Origin: Thecamonas trahens ATCC 50062
Lineage: Eukaryota > Apusozoa > Apusomonadida > Apusomonadidae
DNA length: 64,000 bases
Assembly (NCBI RefSeq): GCF_000142905.1
Contig: NW_013657612.1
Location: 6,159-70,158 of the forward strand
Direction of reading: 5' to 3'
Part shown: one piece after another, positions 40,787 to 53,648 of the stretch
How the letters are laid out: each line of letters starts with the position of its first letter
How positions within the stretch are numbered: the stretch's first letter is position 1
Made by a program: the position numbers and the translations under genes
Notes under the pieces: generated by a model
Seen by the model: only the letters and a program-made list of their open reading frames with translations
What the model was told of the DNA's origin: nothing
The model's database searches: none

Positions 40787-43700
40787 ATGGGGACCACCAT
40801 GTCGAGTATGGAAGCCGAGGCTGTGGAACGCGTCCTTGCTACAGTGCCTGACCTTGCCCATGTGGCTGACCCCTTGGCCGTCCTCAGCATTCCGTCGAAT
40901 GGTATTCTCCCGTCTAACATGAGCCCGGACTTGATGCTGGCCTCTGCTGGTAGTGATTCGTTCCGAGTGAGTGCAAAGCGATTGGAGCAAGAGCAGAAAG
41001 AGATGGCAGTGCTGGATCAGGTGGCAGCTCTCTCTCGGGATGCTCCTCCGCAACTACTTGCTCGGCTCCGTGCTCTGCTCACGGGCCTCACGGCGGTCAC
41101 CATTGCCGAAGACGGCTTTGTCGCCATTGCTGCTCATCGCGAAGCGCTCGGCCTGGCCATCGCCTCCGCCATTGCCTCGGTGTTCAAGTCTTCAGCCGAT
41201 GCAGAGGCATCGACAGCCTCTCTGCCGGATCCGGACGACTCGCTTCGCCCCGAAGGTGGTGATGCCGGAGGCATGTCCGGGCTTATGGCTGGCATGCTGC
41301 CGCAGGCCGGTGCCTCGGCCGCGGATACCCTGGTCATGACCGGCCTCCGGACGCTCCTGCTAATCTCGTCGTCGGTCGCAACATCCTCGCCCGGCCTCCT
41401 TGCTGCGCTCCTCGCCGAGTTTTCCGCCACCCTGGCCGCGCTGCCCGACTTTTCGCTTCTCTCGCCGCGCATCCCGCGCAAGCAAGCGTTTGATTTGCAG
41501 GCGTCGGGCGTGACCCTGCCCGCCGCCATGGTGACCACGCTCCATGCTTGGCTCGCCACTCTTCCCAGTGATCTGGCCACTGCTGCGCTCGGCCTCCGTG
41601 CCTCGCTCGTAGTCCACCGCGGTGAGCTTCCATCGGTCCTTGCCCTCGCCCGAGAGCTCTATTTTACCGACGGCGACGTGCCTGTCGCCGCGCTTGCGCC
41701 AGCCCTTGCAACCGTTACCCGCTATGCGCCGCGCCGCCGACTGCCAATTCCGGTTGTCACTGCGAGCGCACCGAAGCCGCTCGAGTTTTCAGTCGAGTCG
41801 CACCCGCCTTTGCGGGACGATGGTCCGAAATTCTCGCCCGTGCTCGCCATGGCGGCCGACGGCGCTGTCTTTTGCCACTCTCCCAATGGCCTCTTCCGCT
41901 TTGCTGCTGGCCAGACCGGTGAGCCGAGCCACGCGGCCACATCAGCCGACGATGTCGTCTCGTCCAAGTGTGATGTCATTGTTGTCGGCGGCCTTGTCCT
42001 GCTTTACCCGGTCGACAGTCGCGGGCTTGCTCCGGTCCTTGCCGCCCACCCCCAGCTGTACTCGACGCTGGACGCCAGCTTGCCACCGACCTTTGTCGCC
42101 TATTCGGCAGCCAACCTGAGCCTAGTCGGCTCCGTCTGCGCCGACGGCGGCGGCTCGATCGCCACCGCCAACTTTGCCGACTACCCCATGTGGGCACCGG
42201 CCGAGCTCCGCGCCGCTCGTCTCGCCGATGCTGGCATGACCGCCTCCAGTCCGTTCACCGATGGGTCGAGCATCTGGTTTATTGCCTCAACTGCCGCACC
42301 CGAGCTCACGGCCGCCATGCGGGCCAAGCATGCTGGTACCATCAACGCCATGTACTTGCCGGCCGCGCGGTTCGAGGCTCTCCGCTTCGGCCTCGGACCC
42401 GATGCTCCGCTCCCTGCCGTCACGGTTCTCCACAAGCCAGTCTCGAGCGTCGGCCACGAGCTCTTTGCCCGCTACGACTACACCTCGAGCCGTAGGGTGT
42501 ACATCGATCCGAGCCTCCGCATTGCTGCGCCTGGTAAGCTCACAAAGTGGTCGATCTCTTCAGGCGGGCGTGGTCCGCTCATCCTCCAAGTCTACCGCCC
42601 GCGCGGCAGCAACACCTTTGAGCTTATTGGGCAGAACGTGTTCTACGCCGCCGGCTGCGGAAAAGCCGAGTACAATGTTGCCGACATTGACGTCATCGAT
42701 GTGGCCGCCGGCGATGTGCTCGGCGTCTATCACCTGGTCGATGAGCGTGGTATCGCGCTCATCAACGGCGCATCGAGTCCAGCCATCCCTGTGTTGCAGC
42801 CACCCGAGGGCGGCCTAGAGGTTGGCGGTGTTTACACCTCGTCGACCACAGATGCAATCAAGTTCTGCCTCCGGGCGACAGTCGAACCGAGCCGGACCAG
42901 CGAGCTGGCACCCGAGTCTCCCGAGTGCTGCCTTTCCTGGCGGCCAGCGCTTCTGAGCTCTACAAGCTTCTTTGCTGCCACCAATGGCGAGACGCTCGTT
43001 GTTGTCGCCGACGACAGCGCCCGAGGCCAGGCTGTCATCAACCCGCGGGTTGCGCGTGTGGTCTTCGAGTTTGCCCTCAGTTCCGGTGCGCTCGTCGAGG
43101 CCTATGGTCTAACAGACAACCAGATCCAGAGAAGCATTGCCCGGCTGGGCTTTGCCCCTCTCAACGGCGGCCTCTGGCTGCAGCCGCAGACGGACGCGGC
43201 CGATGCGACAGCCCTGGCTGTCATTGCTCCGACCGGTCCTGCTGGCTCCTCGCTCGTGCCGGACATCGAGCCTGCTGCGACCGTCGCTGCTGCCCTCGGC
43301 CCGCCGGCGTCTTGGGCGTCTGGCCCTGCCATAGCTGCAGGCCTTGTGGGCCATCTTGCGCGGATTGCCGAGAGTCAGGACGGAAGTGGCACCGCTGCGC
43401 CGCTGGGCATTCTGGTCTCGTTTGAGGCTATCGACGAGCTGACCAAGCTGGCGTCGGCAGCTGTGGCCAAGCTCGCCGTCACTCCGTGCGACAAGTCGAG
43501 TCAGACCATCCTCACTTCGGCGCTCCGCATCATGCTCACCAACGTGAAGGCGGGCGGATGGCAGACACTGCCGCAGGCCGGCCCAGCGCTCACGGCGGTC
43601 CACGCCGCGCGGGCGCTGGTCACCAGCTTGCTCTCAGAGACGGGGCTCGAGTCGGTCCCGGAGCTCTTTGCAACCGTATGCAGTCTTGTAATGCGCATGC

Positions 43701-46700
43701 TTGAGGCAGGCATGAACGGCCTCTACTCGCGCGCGGATCAGGTCGACTTGCTGGCGCTCTGCGTCCAGGCGCTTATCGGTGTTGAGTCGCTGAGCTCGAG
43801 CAGGGCTGCGTTTGGGCGGTCGATGGCGCGTCTATTCCACGATCCACGGGTCGTGGCCCGGCTGTGCCTCAGCGGCACCAAGACACTCGACGTGCTCCCG
43901 GCAATGGATGCTATCCAACACATGCTGGATGACCTGCTCGCGCGCGAAATGGCCACTGGGCTGGACCGGAGTGGTGCGAAGCTACGCGCTGCGCTCCAAT
44001 GTGTGGTTTTTAGCGCCGCGCGCGTGGCGTCAGCAAACCGCGATGCGCTCCTTGCGTTCATCCACGGTCACGTCGGGCAGATGGTGGACCATGTGGCGCA
44101 GTGCGTCGACGGCGCGGTGGACGCGCTGGTCGATGGCGACGAGGCTGCCATCCTCGAGCAGCTCAAGACCAAGACCGAGATGGTGGTCGACGTTCTGCCG
44201 ATGCTGACTCCGCTGCTCGGCAGCGCCGACTTTGTCGGGCCGACGTTTGCCGACGGAGGCGTGCTGAAGAGTTTGGTTGGCCTCCGCGAGCGCGTACTCA
44301 AGCTCGAGGCCGCAGCTGAGAGTGTGGCTGCTGCCAAGGGCGCCGAGGGCAGCTGGATGAGCACGACTGAGGTGACAATGGAGCAGGTGGTCGAGACTGC
44401 ACACCCATACTCCAACGACATGGACGAGTACCAGAGCGTGTGCTTGCCCGGCGCGACGCTGCTGCAGCTCCATTTTGACTCGCGGTGCTCGTCCGAGTCG
44501 TCCTGCGACTATCTGCGGTTGTACGCCGCCGACCGGGAGACGCCACTGCTCAACGAGCGGCGGTTCGAGGGCTCAGAGGGGAGCTGGCCGACGACGCCTG
44601 TGGTTGTGCCTGGCCCGCTGGTGTACTTTAGATTTGTGAGCGACTCGTCACACGTTCAGTGGGGCTACAGGGTCAAGGTAGTGGGCAAGGTCAACGTGCC
44701 TTGCATCAACACGCCGTGGCTTGTCGAGCTCGAAGAGAGCCTGTGTGCGGCGCTTGCCCGTGGCGCCGGGTCACTGTTTGTTGGCGCGCCTGTGGCCAGG
44801 GCCGAGAGCTCGGTCGCGACGTGGCTCAACTCGCACCTCCTCCGGGGTGGGTTGGAAACGTCGATGCCGCGCGGCGTTGCAGAAGCGCGGGCCCAGCTAC
44901 GTGCCGTTGCAGATGGCCAGGTTGCGGTCGACGCGGTTGTGACCGAGGAGGCTGCCCTCGTCCAGATGCTTTCGTCGCTGCCGGGAAGCGCGCGGCGAGA
45001 GGCGGTGGAAGCGTGGGCGCAGCCGGACGGCAACTTGCTTGCTGGGGTCGAGACGCTGGTGGCAGCTGCCAAGGGGAGCGTCTCGCGTGGCCACGCGTAC
45101 ATGGCGCTCAAGGAGAGCGACGAGCTCGCGGAACTTGAGCGGACCGTCTTTGCAGTCCTCGTCAGGCACCACGGACTCGAGGGGCTGGCGCTGCGGTACA
45201 TCCGGTCGCTTCCAACTGGCGGTGAAGCGAGCGCTCGGGCTGGCGAAGAGTCGACGCTCAAGCGGCGCAAGCGGCCGGCGGCGTTGTCGGTCACTGTTTC
45301 AAGCAGCGGAGACGCAGTTCCGCCCGAGCTTGTGGCGGTGTGGAAGCGAGCTCTTGGGGTGCGGCGGTGGGCGACGTTCGAGTCACGCGACTCGCCCGAG
45401 CTCGTGGCTATGGTCACCAGCAAGGCGCGGTTCCTGCTCGGCCTGGTGCCGACGGCTGCACGACAGGCCTTGCCCAAGTTTTCGCTCGGCGACTTGGCTG
45501 AGGCACAGGGCTCGCTCCGCGACCTGTTTGCGACGTGGAAGACGCGCCGTGGGCGCGAGCCCGGCTCGGCGCAAACGCCCAAGATTCCGAAGCATCCACG
45601 GTTGGCGTCGAACGCGTCGGATGAGCTCGAGGTGGAGCTGTCGTCGGTGCCGGAGACCGACGCGCGAACGGCCGCGTCGCTCTCGGCGGACATCTCGCTC
45701 TTCCTCAAGTCGGACAGTGTCGAGCTTGACGCGGTCCTGGATGGGATGGTGGCGCGTTGTGCCCGCGCCGAGGGCCGTGCCGACGCGCTGCAGCTCTTCC
45801 ATCAGCTGCTGGTGACGACCGACGTGCGCGGGAGCGGGCCGATTCTGTTTGCACTTGGGCTTGCGCTGCGGGCGCGGGCGCCGACAGAGGGCCGCACCTT
45901 GCACCACTACCTCGACCACGTCGAGGGCGCCCACGTCGAGTGTGCCATCCGCATCGCCACCACCTTTGAGGCCGTCCTCGTGGAGACGGTGCGGGTGTGG
46001 CGCGAGTCACGCGACGATCAGCCAGCGCTGCGCAAGATGGTGGCCGAGTTGTGGAACCAGCAGTTCCGCAAGGCGGACGTCAAGCTTGTAGCGTCATCGG
46101 GCATGCTTGAGGCGGCGTGGGAGCGGACCAAGTTTGCGCGTGGGGCGGCGGCGACCGACGGCGATGCTTGCCGGCTCGACGAGGTGTACACCGCGCTGTA
46201 CCGTGCGCTCGCTGCGACGGCGCTTGTCCAGCACAACGGCGAGAGTGACAGTGACGAGGCTGAAGTCGTCATCGGCGGCGGCGGCGGCGGCGGCGAGGGC
46301 AGGGCTGCAGGGCTCCCCCTCATGACACCGCACGTGTCGACGTTGCCTCTTGCCACTCGGGATGCGCAGGTGATACAGAGCGCGACTGGCGAGCTCATTT
46401 TTGCGTCGATGAAGCAAGCGATGACAAACAGCAATGCGGAGGTGATGGATGGCATGCTGAAAGTGGCGGCGAGCCTTGGTGCTTCGCCGCTGGTTGCTGA
46501 AACGTTTGCTTCTCCGAGCACAGTGACGCTGCTCCTGGAGTGGGCTAATGCCGAGACAATCAGCCTGACAACACGGCAGGGCCTTGTGCGGCTGGCGGCG
46601 CGGAGCTTGCGGTTCGCGCCGCAGTCGCCTGCAGCAGCCCGCGACTCGGGTGAGGCGTTTGACGCGGCGGTGGCGCGGCGTGGAGTGCTCGATGAGGTGC

Positions 46701-49700
46701 TGGCGCGGGTGAGTGCCCATGTGGTCGGCAAGAAGCCGACGAGTGTGCCGAGTACAGCCGCGGTGACGGTGTCGAACTCGGACACAACGCGGATCGTGCT
46801 TCTTCATGAGCTTGTGGGCTTTGTGCAGGCTGCGCTCGAGGCTGGAGCGTGGCGGCGGTTGGCGCTCGAGATGGTGACAAGCGCGCTGGCGACAGCCCCG
46901 GCCGCTATCGACGCCTCCAGCGAGACGCCGGAGGAGGTTGAGGCGGTGTGGCGGCCTGTGCTGGCAGCAGTGTACATGGCCGGTGGCCTGCGTCCGGCAG
47001 TGATGGTCGGTGCTGTGGTCGAGGTTTCCGGCGACGAGGCGAAGCGCGACGGACTAGTGGTTGGCGTCGACAGCGCGACGTCGCTGGCATGGTCAGACAA
47101 GCGGGCGTCGACGACGGCCGAGGTGGTGCATACGATCTCGCGTGATGGTGGGTTTGAGCCGAGCGCCTCGTCGGTGGCGCTCACTAGCCTCGAGCCAATG
47201 GCAGAGCTGGGGCATTCACTGCTTTCACCTGACGACGCCGCAGGTCCGCTGGCTGCACTCGTGGTTGCGAGTGAGGATGTGGACGACGTGTCGGTAGCCT
47301 GGTTTGTGCGCGAGGCAAAGGCCGCGGCGCTGGTGGCGCTGGGGCGGATGATGGCAGTTTGTGGAAGCGGGAGCGACAGCTCCTGCGTCGAGAGCACGCT
47401 TGTCGAAGCGGTGGTGGCGCTTGCCGGGCGCCACGTCCCACTGTCGAGCCTCCGACACCCGTACGACATCGAAGGGTACCGCCGGCTGCTGGCGCAACAC
47501 AACACAGGGCCTGAAGACGGCATGGGCGTGAGCCTATCGGGGACAAAGAGTGCCACGGCGTTGATGGAGGAGATGCCGTTTGCCGGTGTCTATTTCGATT
47601 GGGAGCTCGACGTCTTGTCGGACGACGAGAGCGAGGACGAGACCGGCAACGGTGACAGCGGCGGTGGCGATGGCACGGTCGATGCCGATGACGTCGAGCT
47701 CGACCTCACCGAGTACTGGCTTGAATGTCATGCGCGGAGAGCGAGCTGGCGCGGTAAGGTTCCTGTCTACCGACTGGATGTGGGCAACGAGGTGGCATTT
47801 GCGGCGATCTCAGACCGGAGCCAGTTGGTGGCGAGCGAGCCGCTGGATCCGGTCTCAGTTGACGGTGACGGCCAGGTCACAGTGGAAGAATTTGCTAATG
47901 CCGAGGCTCTCTCCGGCAACCTTGTGTTTGTTGCCGCTGGCGGCGATGGCTGGCCGAGTGGGGCGCTGGTACAAGTGCTGGCGCAGGCTGCCGCCACCGG
48001 GTGTATCGGCGCGGTGGTGCAACTCCCAGGCGCGCCGGCCACAGTCAAGAATGGCGCACTGACAGTCGACCAGGTGATGGCGAGCGAACGCGCAGTCAGT
48101 GGCACCGAGGCTGCGACCGCGCTGGATGCGCTGGCAAAGTCGGCTATGGCATGTGCTGCCGTCTTTGGTGAGCATGGCGACTTTGTCTCGCGTGGGCTTG
48201 GGGTGCTTATCGGCAAGCCGGATGATGCAGGTGCGAAAAGCTCTGGCGAATCTGACGGCGCGGGTTGCGAACACCATCAACTGTTGCGGCAGTTTGTGGC
48301 TGACGACGTGTCGAGCTCGGATGGGGCAGCCGCGGCTGTAGTGCTTCCAGGCGAGGTGGCGGCTGCGGCGCTCGCGAGCCAAGAGCTGGCGGACGAAGCC
48401 AGCGACGGCGAGTTTGTGAGTGTGGACCTCGATGCGCTGACAGCGAGCATGGCTGTGAAGGACAAGTCTGCGAGTGGTTGGCCCAAGCCGAGCGATGTGG
48501 ACGTGTGCGCAATGGAGACGCAGCTCCAGGAGGCGTTGTGCATTCTCTCTGCGCGACGGGTGCTGACCGAGATGCTCAAGAGTGGCACGCTCAGTGCTGA
48601 GATGTATGCGCTGCTGCCACCTTTGGTTCAGGCGGTGAGCGTGACTCTGCGAGCAGGGGTCAAGACGGAGCTGTCGACGCTTGCGGAGCCGGTGGTGATG
48701 GCGATGGTCAATGAGTGTGACCAGAAGCAGGCAGTCTTGGCTGCACTGGAGCAGGCGGCGCTGGGGTCTCTGGCGATGGTGGCGCGGCCGTGGCTGGCGA
48801 ACGGCCCGGGCGGGCGGCACGCAGCGTTGTGCTCACAGGAACAACGACGGAAGTGGTGACGCTTCCGGTGGCGGACAGCAGCGCGGGCGGGTGTCGAGTG
48901 GTTCGGTTTGGGCCACAGACGGTCATTCCGCCAGGGCTCGCCATCTCGATCGTAGTTGACGGAGTGTCAAGCGGCACGGTGGACCCACAGGCGATGGTGC
49001 CTGTGCTCGTTGCCGGCCACACGTTCACTGTTTCGAGCGTGATCATGCCGGGCAGCGAGGAGAAAAAGAAGGGGAAGCAGTTGTTTGCCAGGCTCGATCT
49101 CCAGATTGCTGCGACGGAGAGCAGCTCGGTGGAGAAGGTAGCGCAGGCTGGCGGGAGTGTGGAGCTTGCGGCATGGCTGCTGCGAGTGCTCGCGACGACC
49201 GAGGGCTACTCTGTGACGCCAGAAGTTGTGCGCGAGGCTGGGCGTGCGCTGCAAGCAAGCCGTGGAGGCCGGCGGCTGCGTGTGACGGAGCTTGTGCGTG
49301 ATTTGGTGCGACAGCGTGGTGAGCTCGATGGTGTGGCGCGTGCTGGGCTACAGTGGCTTGTCGACGGGCTGCGGGCCAAGGTGCGGAGCGACAAGCCGAA
49401 GAGGAGCGGCCTTGTGGCACAGGAGCTGCAAGCTCTGTTTGACGTTTATCTCGCTGTGGTGAGTGCTAGCAACGGGGCTGATGCGCCAGGAGCCGAGGCA
49501 GAGCGCAGCGCGGGCACGAGCGCGAGCGCGAGCGTGAGTGGGTCGGGCCAGAACAAGGGCAAGGAAGAGGTGGAGGACGATGTGGGAGGCAGACTCTCGC
49601 TACTTGCGCTTGAGGAGGATGGCGGCAAGATGACGCCGGACGTGGAGCCGCCGAGTCTCGCAGCGCAGTACACGTCGCATGCGATCCGCGAAGGGCCGCT

Positions 49701-52691
49701 TGACGACGAGCCACGGGTGTACCAGACGTGGATGGAGAGCCGCGGCGATGGGACGTTCCACTGTACAAGGTCGTTTGGGACAGTGCGCGGCGATGTTGTG
49801 GTGCACTCGGGAGCGTGGCAGTACGAGGTGACTGCCGAGTCTGTGAGCGAGCTCATGATTGGGTGGGCAACGCCGGAGTTTTTCAGCGAGACGAGTCACG
49901 ACGGATGCGGCGACAACGTACATGGGTGGTCGTGGGACCCGAGCTATCGTCAGCGGTGGCACAATGGGAACTACTCGACGTGGCCAGAGACGTCACCGAC
50001 GTTGTCGCAGGGAAGCGTGATCGGAGTGATGGTGGACATGGAGGCGGGGACGACGCGGTACAGCGTGAATGGAAACGAGGTCGGCGAGCCGTACAACGAT
50101 GTGTCGGCAACAAGCCTGATTGCTGCAGTGTCGCTCTCATCGGGCGGGTCTGTGCGAGTCAACTTTGGCACGCAGCCGTTTGTGTATCCGGAGCCTGGCT
50201 ACCTCCCGCTAGCGGTGGGTGCCGAGTCGAGCGTGATGGCGACCGCTGCGGTGAGCAAGGGCGACGGTCAGGCAAACCCCAAGGCAGAGGCGAAGGCGGA
50301 GATGTACGTGGCGGGTCTGGAGCAGACAGATGCGGCGCTGCGGAGCGTGCTCGCGTCTCGCGATCTGCCTGAGCGGGTGTACACTTCTGCTCTACAGCAG
50401 TACCGCAAGCGTGTGGCCAGAGTCGGGCCGCGCAGTCTGGCAGTTGTGGGACGATGCGGGGAGACGCGCAGTCGAGCAAGGCGACGCGAAGCGTGTTTTC
50501 CGGTGCAGCGAAGCGAGGCAAGGCGACGACTGTGGTTGGCGACCGTGTTGTTGTGGCGGGTACGCTCGCGCACGACGCTGCATCGTTCGAGACGGCACCG
50601 TGGATGTCTGTGATGGGCGTGAGCGGGACGGTCTACTCCATCGGATCTGTCGAGGCACCGAGCCAGGCGTTTGTGTACGTGGTCGACGAGGCTGTGACGC
50701 AGAGCGAGGAGCTTGCGGCTCTTGCGGCTCAGCTTATTGTGCCGGCCGACTCGGACGCGTTTGGCAAGCTTGCGGCGGGAGACGCGGCGGTACGTGCGGA
50801 CGAACGCAATGTGTGCGAGCCTGTGGCGATGCTCAAGCCGAGCGACGGCATGTCGCGGATGGAGAGCGTAATGCGAACGTTTGGTGGCGAGTGCATGGGC
50901 GAGGCGACGGCGTTTGCCGTCCGGGCGCACACGTCGCGGCTTTTGTCTATGGACGAGGTGAATGAGTCGGACGAGGCGCGTGCGAGCATGATTGTGGGCC
51001 GCAGCGTGATTGTCATTGTGCAAGGAAGCGATACGGGCCCGAGCCTGGAAGCATGCCATGTAGCGGTAAGCGGGTTTGGGCTGATGGAGGCGTCGGCCGG
51101 GCTGCATCCTGCGAGCGGTGTGACATGGAACAACTCGCAGTGGAGCAGCGAGCAGGACCGCGAGCTGCTTGAGTATGCGGAAGCGCAGGCGCGAGTCCTA
51201 GGCAGGCCGCTGAACGCGGAGCTATGGGTAGGCGCGCTGGGTAACGCGCCGCCGATGCGGTACCCTTCGCTTCGTGGGGTGAGCATGGATGCGCTGCGTG
51301 CGCGGTTTGTGGTTCTTGCGGCGATCAACGAGCTTGCGGCAGACTTTCTGCCGCTTGTGGATCTGAGCCGGAGCGACGACGCGGGCTCTGTGGCAGCGAT
51401 GGTGTGCGCCGGGCGCGGGGTACTGATGCGGATGATCAAGTCGCCGCAGATGTCTGCCGTGCTAGAGGCGACGACAGGCGAGTCCAAAGGGTCACGCGAG
51501 ATCAAGATCAACCGGCTGAAGGCGACGCAGGCGCGCGAGGCTGTGGAAAGCGGAGCACTGAGCGCGTCGGAGCGTGCGGCGAGGTGCATGGTGGGCCAGG
51601 CAGCGGAGCTGGTGGTGACGTGGCCGGCGGCTGCGCTGCGGTCTCGAAGCGACCAGCTGTGGAAGATCAAGTTCCTCAACGAGGGCTCTGTGGACGCTGG
51701 TGGGCCGTACCGAGAGATGTTCTCCAACTGGTCGGCAGAGCTGATGACGGCCGGGCTTGTGGATGTGCTCATTCCGTCGCCCAACATGGTGCACGGACTC
51801 GGCGAGACCCGTGATGCATGGGTTGTGCGGCCGGGCGCGACCGGGGTCCGTGACCAGGTTGTGATGCGGTTTGTGGGTCGGCTGATGGGAGTGGCAGTGC
51901 GGACGTCGGAGACGCTGGACCTCGCGCTGTGCTCGCTGGTGTGGAAGGCAGTTGTTGGCGAGGCACGCGACATTAGCGACCTGGCGATGGTGGACACCAT
52001 GGCTGCGCAGGCACTGGCGTATGTGGAGCGGATCGATGAAGAGGGCGTGGACGCGAGCTGCTTCACGGACATCATCGACGAGATGTTTGAGGCGACGCTG
52101 TCTGACGGGACGCGTGTGGAGGTTCTGCCGGGCGGCAGTAGCGAGCCGGTGACGTTTGAGCGACGGCACGAGTGGGTGCGGCTGGTGCGGGAGGCGCGGC
52201 TGGCCGAGGCAGACGCGGCAATGACAGGGCTCCTCTTTGGGCTCCACGAGATTGTGCCTGCGCCTGCGCTTGCTCTGCTCACGTGGCGCGAGGCCGAACA
52301 GATGGTGTGTGGGTCGCCGGTTGTGGACCTGGAGGTGCTCCGCGCGGCAACGCAGTACGAGAAGAACATCCGCGAAGACGCGCTGGTGGTGACGTACCTG
52401 TGGCGGGCGCTCGGTGAGTTTGAACAGGACGACCTCAAGCTGTACCTCAAGTTTGTGTGTGGGCGGACGCGGCTAGGGGCGACCGGGACGGCTGGCCTCA
52501 GCTTTAAGATCGACGCGCACACCAGCGCGAGCGACCCCAACACGGCCATGGTCCAGTCGCACTCCTGCTTCTCGACCATCGACCTCCCGCTCATGACCGA
52601 CGATAGTGAGGCCGGGTACCTCGGCTTCAAGCAGCGTCTGCTGTTTGCCATCCGTAACTGCGCATCAGTGGACACTGACTTTGTGGTGTAG
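40787..52691 (+). CDS. giant HECT-type E3 ubiquitin ligase, HECTD4-like (two frameshifts)
   Basis: About 3968 residues if two missing bases are allowed (48804-48818 and 50401-50454); human HECTD4 has 3996. The start is gccATGG at 40787. The first 1150 residues are helical without a recognised fold. A CUB-like beta domain lies near 1185-1300 (HPYSNDMDEYQSVCLPGA, SCDYLRLYAADRE, YFRFVSDSSHVQWGYR). A SPRY/B30.2 domain is near 2970-3130 (GAWQYEVTAES, IGVMVDMEAGTTRYSVNG). The HECT domain takes the last 360 residues: LWKIKFLNEGSVDAGGPYREMF at its start, then HSCFSTIDLP with the catalytic Cys (codon 52566-52568) that carries ubiquitin as a thioester. All ligase hallmarks are kept. Low-complexity acidic and Gly-rich loops lie between domains. 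An AATAAA follows the stop. Confidence 0.88.
48804..48818 (+). other. frame break 1 in HECT gene
   Basis: The first frame ends LANGPGGRHAALCSQEQRRKW and stops at 48859. The -1 frame carries on as RSVVLTGTTTEVVTLPV. One extra G in the GGGCGGGCGG region restores continuity. Confidence 0.7.
50401..50454 (+). other. frame break 2 in HECT gene
   Basis: The frame with SPRY ends in nonsense after YRKRVARVG, and the -1 frame is coding by about 50454-50530 (ATTVVGDRVVVAGTL). One extra G in GGG at 50425-50427 joins them without a stop. A path through the third frame is also open, so the exact site is unsure. Confidence 0.6.
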
Positions 52692-52709
52692 ACAAGAGCA
52701 TCGCTATAA

Positions 52710-52715
52710 AATAAA
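52710..52715 (+). terminator. AATAAA polyadenylation signal of HECT gene
   Basis: AATAAA starts 19 bases after the stop codon TAG. The context CTATAAAATAAAGC could also be read as a TATA-like box, but the next gene starts almost 1 kb away. Confidence 0.5.
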
Positions 52716-53111
52716 GCACGCCCAGCCCGTGCATGGCCCCCATCCGTGCCGCAGCAAACGCAGTGCCCCGCACAGGGCTGCTGAGTTGCCGCCGATGATC
52801 GGCGTCCTGCTTGTCGTGCTGAACAAGGGTCAGTGCTTGAGGCGGACTATATGAGCGTGGTGGATCCATCGCGACGGATTGAAAGTTGTGTATTTTCAGA
52901 GATCGCTCTTTTTCTTGAGAGTGAAACTGCCGACTACGCATGCATGCCGTACAGACGCCATATTTGCATGGCACTTGTTTCAATGAGTTGCTTACACCAG
53001 CAGCTACCTATCAACACACTCATCATGATGCTGCTTGTTCTCTACCAGAAATCGTTCTCCCCTATCGCCACTGTGGCAGCCATGGCAAATCGGCCACGGG
53101 CCGCACCATAT

Positions 53112-53615
53112 CGCCGTGTCACCACATCGGCTCGTCCCCGTGTCACTACATCTCGCCGTGTCACCACATCGGCTCGTCCCCGTGTCACCACATCTCGCCG
53201 TGTCACCACATCGGCTCGTCCCCGTGTCACCACATCTCGCCGTGTCACCACATCGGCTCGTCCCCGTGTCACCACATCTCGCCGTGTCACCACATCGTCT
53301 CGTCCCCGTGTCACTACATCTCGCCGTGTCACCACATCGGCTCGTCCCCGTGTCACCACATCTCGCCGTGTCACCACATCGGCTCGTCCCCGTGTCACCA
53401 CATCTCGCCGTGTCACCACATCGTCTCGTCCCCGTGTCACTACATCTCGCCGTGTCACCACATCGGCTCGTCCCCGTGTCACCACATCTCGCCGTGTCAC
53501 CACATCGGCTCGTCCCCGTGTCACCACATCTCGCCGTGTCACCACATCGTCTCGTCCCCGTGTCACCACATCTCGCCGTGTCACCACATCGTCTCGTCGC
53601 CGTGTCGCGATTTGC
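53112..53615 (+). repeat. 42-bp minisatellite, 12 copies, with 126-bp higher order
   Basis: Twelve 42-base units begin CGCCGTGTCACCACATCG. Each unit consists of two related 21-base halves sharing CGTGTCAC(C/T)ACATC. Units carry GGCT or GTCT at one site in the order GGCT x4, GTCT, GGCT x2, GTCT, GGCT x2, GTCT x2, that is, mostly triplets of 126 bases. The last unit has degenerated. Because 42 is a multiple of three and lacks stops in most frames, three plus and two minus frames stay open. Confidence 0.95.
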
Positions 53616-53648
53616 GACTTGCGACTTGCGACACACACAGCACTCGGC

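Larger units (their letters stand above)
52692..53648. other. intergenic region with poly(A) signal and minisatellite
   Basis: 957 bases between two plus-strand genes. It starts with the HECT 3' end, continues with relatively AT-rich unique DNA (52830-53060) and ends in a 42-bp minisatellite that reaches to 34 bases before the next ATG. Open frames over it come from the repeat. No RNA gene is recognised. Confidence 0.55.

Noticed and set aside
50330-50965. Third-frame stretch WQLWDDAGRRAVEQGDAKRVF as part of the HECT protein
   Set aside because: Using it needs two shifts of the opposite polarity. A single missing base joins the flanking frames directly, in line with the other seven breaks.
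52833-53648. N-terminal extension of the 53649 gene through the minisatellite
   Set aside because: Five of six frames are open over the repeat, so openness is no evidence. The composition changes sharply at ATG 53649. It is kept as a question in the findings.
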